NCBI RefSeq assembly: GCF_025370105.1
Contig: NZ_JANQBK010000005.1
Coordinates: 1-64,000 of the forward strand
DNA: 64,000 nucleotides
From: Sphingomonas hylomeconis
Lineage (GTDB): Bacteria; Pseudomonadota; Alphaproteobacteria; Sphingomonadales; Sphingomonadaceae
Reading direction: 5' to 3'
This document shows, piece after piece, positions 58,690 through 64,000 of this stretch (position 1 is the first letter of the stretch; every line of letters begins with the position of its first letter). Below the pieces are notes generated by a model. It was not told where the DNA came from. It made no database searches and saw only the letters and a list, made by a program, of their open reading frames with translations. The position numbers and the translations under genes are program-made.

Positions 58690-60141
58690 TCATTCCACGG
58701 CTTCATTTGCCTCTTCGATCAGGATCGGCGCAGCGCCCTGCCGTGCCAGCGTCTCGATCGCCGGCACGTCTTCCAGCTCGCGCGCGCCGGTTTCGATGTT
58801 GAGCGCCTTGAACTTGCGCCCGGTGACCATCAGCCGGCCGTTGAACGAATTGCTGAACGCGTTGAAATTGCTCACCGCGCTGTTGAGCCCCGAGCCGACC
58901 TTGCGCAGATCGTCCGCCACCTTGGCCAGGCGATCGTGCATTTCCTTGCCGAGCTCGCCGATCTGGCGGGCTTCCTTAGCCAGCTTTTCCTGCCGCCAGA
59001 CCGCCGCGACGGTACGCGCGATGGCGATCAGGTTGGTCGGTGTCGCCAGCAGCACGCGCTTGTCGAACGCGAAATCCCACAGCGTCGGGTCATGCTCGAG
59101 CGCGGCGGAGAGGAAATGCTCGCCGGGCACGAACATGATGACGTAATCGGGCGCATCGGCGAACTGGCTCCAATAGGCCTTGTTGCCGAGGCCGTTGACG
59201 TGCGCGCGCATCGCCGCGGCATGGGCGCCGAGCGCGACGACCTTCTCGGCCTCGTCGGCGGCGCCGAACGCATCCTGATAGGCGTTGAGCGACACCTTGG
59301 CGTCGATCACGAGTGATTGCCCGCCGGGGATGTTGATGATCACGTCGGGGCGCAGCCGCCCGCCATCCTCGCCGGCGACGCTGACCTCGGTCTGGAAATC
59401 GGCATGTTCGGAGAGACCGCAGCTCTCGAGCACGTTCTTCAACTGTTGCTCGCCCCAGCGGCCGCGCGACTTGGGCGCGTTGCGCAGTGAATTGACCAGC
59501 TTGGCGGCCTCGGTCGAGACCTTTTCCTGGCCGATGCGCATCTGTTCGATCTGGCCCTTGAGTTCGCTGAACGCCCCTTTGCGCTCGCTCTCGACCTTGC
59601 TGACCGCTTCCTCATATTTGAGCAGACGATCGCTGACCGGCTGGAGCATCGACTTGAGGTTCTGCCCCGCCGTCTCCTCGGACTGTTTGAAGCGCTCGTC
59701 GGCGCGGCGGAGAAAGATTTCCTGCGCGTCGTTCAGCAGCTTGTTCGACACTTCGGAGAATTGCGTGGCAAGCAGGTCCTTGGCGTGGAGCAGTTCGGCA
59801 ATGCGCGTCTCATAGGTTTCGTTGACCATCGCGCGGCGCGCTTCCTCGGTCTGGCGCATTTCGGCGAGGCGGCTTTCGAACGCCGAAGTGTGCGTCTTGA
59901 GCGCGGTATTCTCGAGCCGGGCGACGTCGCGTTCGTTGCGGATCACGTCGAGCTGGTCGCGCAGGAAGGCGGCAGCCTTGCCGCGCTCCTCGGCGGCAGC
60001 GAGCTCGGTGATCGCGCGCTTGAACTCCTCGGTGCGCGCATCGCGCTCGGCGCGGGCCTGCGCGGCGGGGCGGCTGCCCAGCAGCCAGCCGAGCGCGAGC
60101 CCCAGAATCACCGCGATCAACGCGACGAGCATAATTTCCAT
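58690..60141 (-). CDS. rmuC: DNA recombination protein RmuC
   Basis: A 483-residue protein with an N-terminal membrane segment (MLVALIAVILGLALGWLLG), a long coiled coil (about 40-230) and the RmuC nuclease-like domain (about 230-440: GRWGEQQLKNVLE, VIDAKVSLNAYQDAF). RmuC limits inversions and rearrangements; its nuclease activity is predicted. ATG 60141 is used; a GTG at 60144 adds one residue. It is divergent from fhs. Confidence 0.92.
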   Translation of the reverse strand: MEIMLVALIAVILGLALGWLLGSRPAAQARAERDARTEEFKRAITELAAAEERGKAAAFLRDQLDVIRNERDVARLENTALKTHTSAFESRLAEMRQTEEARRAMVNETYETRIAELLHAKDLLATQFSEVSNKLLNDAQEIFLRRADERFKQSEETAGQNLKSMLQPVSDRLLKYEEAVSKVESERKGAFSELKGQIEQMRIGQEKVSTEAAKLVNSLRNAPKSRGRWGEQQLKNVLESCGLSEHADFQTEVSVAGEDGGRLRPDVIINIPGGQSLVIDAKVSLNAYQDAFGAADEAEKVVALGAHAAAMRAHVNGLGNKAYWSQFADAPDYVIMFVPGEHFLSAALEHDPTLWDFAFDKRVLLATPTNLIAIARTVAAVWRQEKLAKEARQIGELGKEMHDRLAKVADDLRKVGSGLNSAVSNFNAFSNSFNGRLMVTGRKFKALNIETGARELEDVPAIETLARQGAAPILIEEANEAVE

Positions 60142-60340
60142 CACAACGCCCCACCGACACTACTGACTGGTACCGCGCGTCCCCCCGAACCGCCCTTCCC
60201 CCGCGCGGCGCGGGGTCGAGGGGTGGCATTCCGGTTCACGCGGCCTGTGCTGGGAACATAGATTGAACACCCCGCGCAGGACAGAGAGAAAATCACCGCT
60301 TCGGCTTGCGGCAGCGTCGGGCGGGCTTAGGACGGCGCGC

Positions 60341-62005
60341 ATGCTGACCGACATCGCCATCTCGCGCGCCGCCACGCTCCAGCCGATCTCGCAGATCGCA
60401 GCGAAACTCGATATCCCGCCCGAAGCGGTTGAGCCCTATGGACATTTCAAGGCCAAGATCGATCTGGCGCGGGTTCCGGCGACGGGCCGTCAGGGCAAAT
60501 TGATCCTCGTCACCGCGATCAACCCGACGCCGGCGGGCGAAGGCAAATCGACCACCTCGGTCGGGCTGGCCGATGCGCTCAACCTGATCGCCCGCCGCAC
60601 CATATTGTGCCTGCGCGAACCCTCGCTCGGGCCCTGCTTCGGCACCAAGGGCGGCGCGGCGGGCGGCGGCTATGCGCAGGTCGCGCCAATGGAGGATATC
60701 AACCTCCATTTCACCGGCGATTTCCATGCCATCACCTCGGCGCACAATCTGCTCGCGGCGATGATCGACAACCATGTTCATTGGGGCAATGCGCTCGATA
60801 TCGACGTGCGGCGGATCGTGTGGCGGCGCGTGCTCGACATGAACGATCGCGCGCTGCGCGATATCGCGCAGTCGCTCGGCGGCCCGGCCAATGGCTATCC
60901 CCGGGAGAGCGGCTTCGACATCACGGTGGCCTCGGAAGTGATGGCGATCCTGTGCCTCGCCGACGGGCTGGAGGATCTTGAGGCGCGGCTCGGGCGGATC
61001 GTCGTCGCCTATACGCGGGACCGCCGCCCCGTCACGGCGCGCGACCTCAAGGCCGATGGTGCGATGGCGGTGCTGCTGGCGCAGGCGATCAAGCCCAATC
61101 TGGTGCAGACGCTGGAGGGCAATCCGGCCTTCGTCCATGGCGGGCCGTTCGCCAATATCGCGCATGGCTGCAATTCGGTGATCGCCACGCGCACTGCGCT
61201 GGCGCTGGGCGACTATGTCGTGACCGAAGCGGGGTTCGGCGCGGATCTCGGCGCGGAGAAGTTCTTCGACATCAAGTGCCGGCAATCGGGGCTCAAGCCC
61301 GCAGCCGCCGTGATCGTCGCGACGGTGCGTGCGCTGAAGATGAACGGCGGCGTCGCCAAGGCTGATCTCGGGCCGGCGGATGCGGACGCGGTGCGGCGCG
61401 GCGGCGTCAATCTCGCGCGGCATATCGAGAACGTGCGGATGTTCGGCGTGCCGGTGGTGGTGGCGATCAACCGCTTCGATGGTGACAGCGACGCGGAACT
61501 GGACGTGATCCGCGAGATCGCCGCGGCGCAGGGCGCGGAGGCGGTGCTGTGCACGCATTGGGCGGACGGTGGTGCTGGCGCGGCGGCGCTGGCGGAGAAG
61601 GTCGCCGAGTTGTGTGATACCGCAAGCCCGCAATTCGCGCCGCTGTATGACGATGGCCTGTCGCTGTTCGAGAAGATCAACACGGTGGCGACGCGGATCT
61701 ATCGCGCGGAGGAGGCGATTGCCGAGCCTTCGGTACATGCGCAGTTGAAGCGCTGGGAGGATGCCGGGTTCGGGCATCTGCCGATCTGCATGGCCAAGAC
61801 GCAGTATAGCTTCTCCACCGACCCGGCCAAGCTCGGCGCGCCGACGCACCATGTCGTGCCGGTGCGCGAGGTACGACTGAGCGCCGGCGCGGGGTTCGTG
61901 GTGGCGATCTGCGGCGAGGTGATGACCATGCCGGGCCTGCCCCGCGTGCCGGCGGCCGAGGGGATCCGGCTGGGCGCGGACGGCGAGATCGAGGGGCTGT
62001 TCTAG
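60341..62005 (+). CDS. fhs: Formate--tetrahydrofolate ligase
   Basis: ATP-dependent formation of 10-formyl-THF from formate. The 554-residue protein has the P-loop [18 protein letters not shown] and the [14 protein letters not shown] segment. [15 protein letters not shown] and the C-terminal [12 protein letters not shown] are typical. The ATG at 60341 has AGGA eight bases upstream; an in-frame TTG at 60263 is rejected. It supplies one-carbon units for purN and fmt, both also in this window. Confidence 0.96.
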   Translation: MLTDIAISRAATLQPISQIAAKLDIPPEAVEPYGHFKAKIDLARVPATGRQGKLILVTAINPTPAGEGKSTTSVGLADALNLIARRTILCLREPSLGPCFGTKGGAAGGGYAQVAPMEDINLHFTGDFHAITSAHNLLAAMIDNHVHWGNALDIDVRRIVWRRVLDMNDRALRDIAQSLGGPANGYPRESGFDITVASEVMAILCLADGLEDLEARLGRIVVAYTRDRRPVTARDLKADGAMAVLLAQAIKPNLVQTLEGNPAFVHGGPFANIAHGCNSVIATRTALALGDYVVTEAGFGADLGAEKFFDIKCRQSGLKPAAAVIVATVRALKMNGGVAKADLGPADADAVRRGGVNLARHIENVRMFGVPVVVAINRFDGDSDAELDVIREIAAAQGAEAVLCTHWADGGAGAAALAEKVAELCDTASPQFAPLYDDGLSLFEKINTVATRIYRAEEAIAEPSVHAQLKRWEDAGFGHLPICMAKTQYSFSTDPAKLGAPTHHVVPVREVRLSAGAGFVVAICGEVMTMPGLPRVPAAEGIRLGADGEIEGLF

Positions 62006-62066
62006 CGTTTTCGCTGGCCGGTCATGCGGCGTTACCTCACCGCTATCGGCTTCGGTCCTATCCTTG

Positions 62067-62142
62067 TTCCCCCGCGAAAGCGGGGGCCCAGGGCCACATG
62101 TGCTGTCAGTTGCAACCCTGGGCTCCCGCGTTCGCGGGAGAA
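62067..62142. repeat. Palindromic repeat, family B (copy 2)
   Basis: Left arm TTCCCCCGCGAAAGCGGGGG followed by CCCAGGG and right arm CCCTGGGCTCCCGCGTTCGC followed by GGGAGAA are imperfect reverse complements. It lies between the convergent fhs and def genes and could terminate both. Confidence 0.85.
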
Positions 62143-62185
62143 CGGAAGGGTCTGTGTCCGTTGTAGCAGGCGGGCAGCCCCGCCC

Positions 62186-62713
62186 TCAGCCCTTGCGCTG
62201 CTTGGTCAGTTTCTTGAGCAGCATGTCGCGCTTCAGTTTCGAGATATGATCGATGAACAGCACGCCGTTGAGATGGTCGATCTCGTGCTGGATCGCGGTC
62301 GCCATCAGGCCGTCGAAATCGTCCTCGTGGCCCGCACCCTGCTCGTCGAGCCATTTCAGCCGGCAGCGCGCCGGGCGCTGGACGTCGGCATATTGCTCGG
62401 GGATCGACAAGCAGCCTTCGCTGTAGCTCGACAATTCCTCACTGACCGAGACGATCTCGGGATTGACGAAGACATGCGGGCGGCGGACGGGCTTGGCGTC
62501 CTCCGCGTCCGATTCCGGCTCCTGCAGGTCGATCGTGACGATGCGCTGCTCGATCGCCACCTGCGTCGCGGCAAGGCCGATGCCACGCGCGTCGTACATC
62601 GTGTCGAACATGTCGGCGACGATCTTCTTCACCGCATCGTCGACCGTGTCGACGGGTTTGGCGACGGCGCGGAGGCCGGGATGCGGGACTTCGAGGATTT
62701 CAAGGACAGCCAT
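62186..62713 (-). CDS. def: Peptide deformylase
   Basis: Removes the formyl group from nascent proteins. The 175-residue protein has the three PDF motifs: GIGLAATQV (45-52), EGCLSIPE with ligand Cys101, and QHEIDHLNG with His143, Glu144 and His147. It is an active-type sequence. It lies on the other strand from fmt, with recR between, so the common def-fmt pair is split here. Confidence 0.96.
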   Translation of the reverse strand: MAVLEILEVPHPGLRAVAKPVDTVDDAVKKIVADMFDTMYDARGIGLAATQVAIEQRIVTIDLQEPESDAEDAKPVRRPHVFVNPEIVSVSEELSSYSEGCLSIPEQYADVQRPARCRLKWLDEQGAGHEDDFDGLMATAIQHEIDHLNGVLFIDHISKLKRDMLLKKLTKQRKG

Positions 62714-62805
62714 GGGTGCGAGCTAGGAAAGGCAAGCGTGAACGTCAAGTTGCCTTCTGCGCCGCGCCGCCGCGCTACCCCGTGCCGCGGCGGTTTCGGC
62801 GCGGG

Positions 62806-63402
62806 TCAGGCGACCGGGCGGCGGGCCCTGAGCGCCTGGGCGAGCGTGCCTTCGTCGAGATAATCGAGCTCGCCGCCGACCGGCAGGCCGTGCGCCGGTT
62901 GCGTAACGCGGATCGGGAAGCGCTCGATCCGGTCGGCGATATAGTGCGCGGTGGTCTGGCCCTCGAGCGTCGCGTTCATCGCCAGCACGACCTCGTCGAT
63001 CCCGCCCGCCTCGATGCGGCGGACGAGCGAATCGATCGTCAGATCCTCCGGCCGGATGCCTTCCAGCGCCGACAGGCGGCCGCCGAGCACATGGAAGCGG
63101 CCGGGGAACAGCCGCGAGCGATCGAGCGCCCAAAGATCGGCGACCTCCTCCACGACGCACAAGGCGCGCGCGTCGCGGCGCGGATCGGCACAGATGCCGC
63201 ATGGGTTGGTCGTATCGATATTGCCGCAAATTCCGCAGGTTGAGAGCGTTTCATCGACGGCGTTGAGAGCATCGAGCAGCGGCCCTAGCGCGGTTTCCCG
63301 CTTCTTGAGCAGGTGCAGCACGGCACGGCGCGCCGATCGCGGGCCGAGGCCGGGGAGTCGGGCCAGCGCTTGCGTGAGCGCGTCGATCTGTGGGGAGGCC
63401 AT
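62806..63402 (-). CDS. recR: Recombination protein RecR
   Basis: Acts with RecF/RecO in gap repair. The 198-residue protein has the N-terminal helix-hairpin-helix, a C4 zinc finger (Cys56, 59, 68, 71) and a Toprim domain ([17 protein letters not shown]...). ATG 63402 is the family start; the longer frame to 63777 is opposite fmt and is rejected. It is divergent from fmt. Confidence 0.96.
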   Translation of the reverse strand: MASPQIDALTQALARLPGLGPRSARRAVLHLLKKRETALGPLLDALNAVDETLSTCGICGNIDTTNPCGICADPRRDARALCVVEEVADLWALDRSRLFPGRFHVLGGRLSALEGIRPEDLTIDSLVRRIEAGGIDEVVLAMNATLEGQTTAHYIADRIERFPIRVTQPAHGLPVGGELDYLDEGTLAQALRARRPVA

Positions 63403-63456
63403 AAGGAACAGATAGGGGGTTGCGTGAGGGAATGCCAAGCGGCCAGAGCATGCGGC

Positions 63457-64000
63457 ATGCGGATAGTGTTCATGGGTACGCCCGAATTCTCGGTGCCGGT
63501 GCTGCAGGCGTTGGTCGATGCGGGGCACGACGTGGTGGCGGCGTACAGCCAGCCGGCGCGGCGCAGCGGGCGCGGCAAGGCAGTGACGCCCTCCCCCGTG
63601 CAGGCGCGTGCCGAGGCGCTGGGCATCGCGGTACGCACCCCGGTGTCGCTGAAGGACGGGGGCGCACAGGCCGAATTCGCGGCGTTCGCCGCCGATGTCG
63701 CGGTGGTGGCGGCCTATGGGCTGATCCTGCCGCGCGCGGTGCTGGATGCGCCGCGGTTGGGGTGTCTCAACGTCCATGCCTCGCTGCTGCCGCGGTGGCG
63801 CGGGGCGGCGCCGATCCAGCGCGCGATCCTGGCCGGCGACGCCGAGACGGGCGTCGGCATCATGCAGATGGAGGCCGGGCTGGATACCGGGCCGGTGCGG
63901 CTCGAGGGCCGCACGGCGATCGACGGCAAGACGGCGGGCGGCCTGACCGACGAACTGAGCGCGATGGGCGCGCGGCTGATGGTCGAGGTGCTGGGCGATA
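63457..64000 (+). CDS. fmt: Methionyl-tRNA formyltransferase, N-terminal part
   Basis: Formylates initiator Met-tRNA. The frame runs off the right edge. The visible part starts [16 protein letters not shown] and has the formyl-THF binding motif [17 protein letters not shown]. It is followed by [18 protein letters not shown]. Only the catalytic domain is visible, so the length cannot be judged. ATG 63457 is the natural start; an ATG at 63450 is out of frame. Confidence 0.93.
   Translation, partial: MRIVFMGTPEFSVPVLQALVDAGHDVVAAYSQPARRSGRGKAVTPSPVQARAEALGIAVRTPVSLKDGGAQAEFAAFAADVAVVAAYGLILPRAVLDAPRLGCLNVHASLLPRWRGAAPIQRAILAGDAETGVGIMQMEAGLDTGPVRLEGRTAIDGKTAGGLTDELSAMGARLMVEVLGD

Noticed and set aside
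60142..60340. Possible ZTP or other folate riboswitch before fhs
   Set aside because: I looked for the conserved pfl motif blocks and other stable folds between rmuC and fhs and did not see them.

Overview
The window is a continuous piece of alphaproteobacterial housekeeping chromosome, most likely from Sphingomonas or a close sphingomonad. This is inferred from the high GC content, the dusB-ntrB-ntrC-ntrY-ntrX-hfq-hflX cluster, a ChvI/ChvG system followed by a short HPr kinase, RapZ, a mannose-type EIIA and an HPr, an Hda-like protein next to ppk/ppx, and a fused ispDF. No rRNA, tRNA, CRISPR array, transposase, integrase or phage gene was recognised. About 65 genes are packed tightly, many with ATGA, GTGA, TTGA or TGATG stop/start overlaps, and no gene-free stretch exceeds 300 bases.

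Layout. 1-7.9 kb: envelope and nucleotide genes on the + strand (SPOR-domain fragment, D,D-carboxypeptidase, tmk, holB, metG, tatD, an MBL hydrolase, a retropepsin-like protease, mazG). 7.9-17.2 kb, - strand: nitrogen regulation (dusB, ntrBC, ntrYX) followed by hfq and hflX. 17.2-24 kb: ispDF, a small secreted protein, cinA-type amidase, ratA/COQ10-like protein, lipA, beta carbonic anhydrase, ppk2 with an APC permease. 24-37.7 kb: aspS, rnd, an I78-like lipoprotein, ppx, ppk1, an Hda-like ATPase, a DUF2066 protein, purM, purN, a YjbR-like protein, a membrane protein, a GNAT, ndk, holC. 37.8-45 kb: pepA and the outer-membrane biogenesis operon lptD-surA-pdxA-rsmA. 45-52.7 kb: a Crp/Fnr regulator, DUF6894 and TPR proteins, an RsmB-type methyltransferase, guaB, a band-7/NfeD pair, pckA. 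52.9-58.1 kb: chvI-chvG-hprK-rapZ-EIIA-HPr and a TrmH-type methyltransferase. 58.1-64 kb: parD with a frameshifted parE, rmuC, fhs, def, recR and the start of fmt.

How the genes work together. Two phosphorelay systems (NtrBC/NtrYX and ChvGI with PTS components) sit with metabolic output genes. Three polyphosphate enzymes (PPK1, PPX, PPK2) lie within 10 kb. The LPS export porin LptD is co-encoded with a periplasmic chaperone of the SurA family.

Most noteworthy: (1) Hfq is a tandem of two complete Sm/Hfq domains in one polypeptide, and the second has lost a distal-face lysine. (2) A family of about 80-110 bp imperfect palindromes (REP/REPIN-like) recurs across the window, and one copy lies in frame inside ispDF, encoding a peptide insertion within the IspD domain. 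(3) parE carries a single-base shift while parD is intact. (4) The purN ribosome-binding site lies in one arm of a palindrome. I found no new multi-gene defence or biosynthetic system; this is mostly ordinary core genome.
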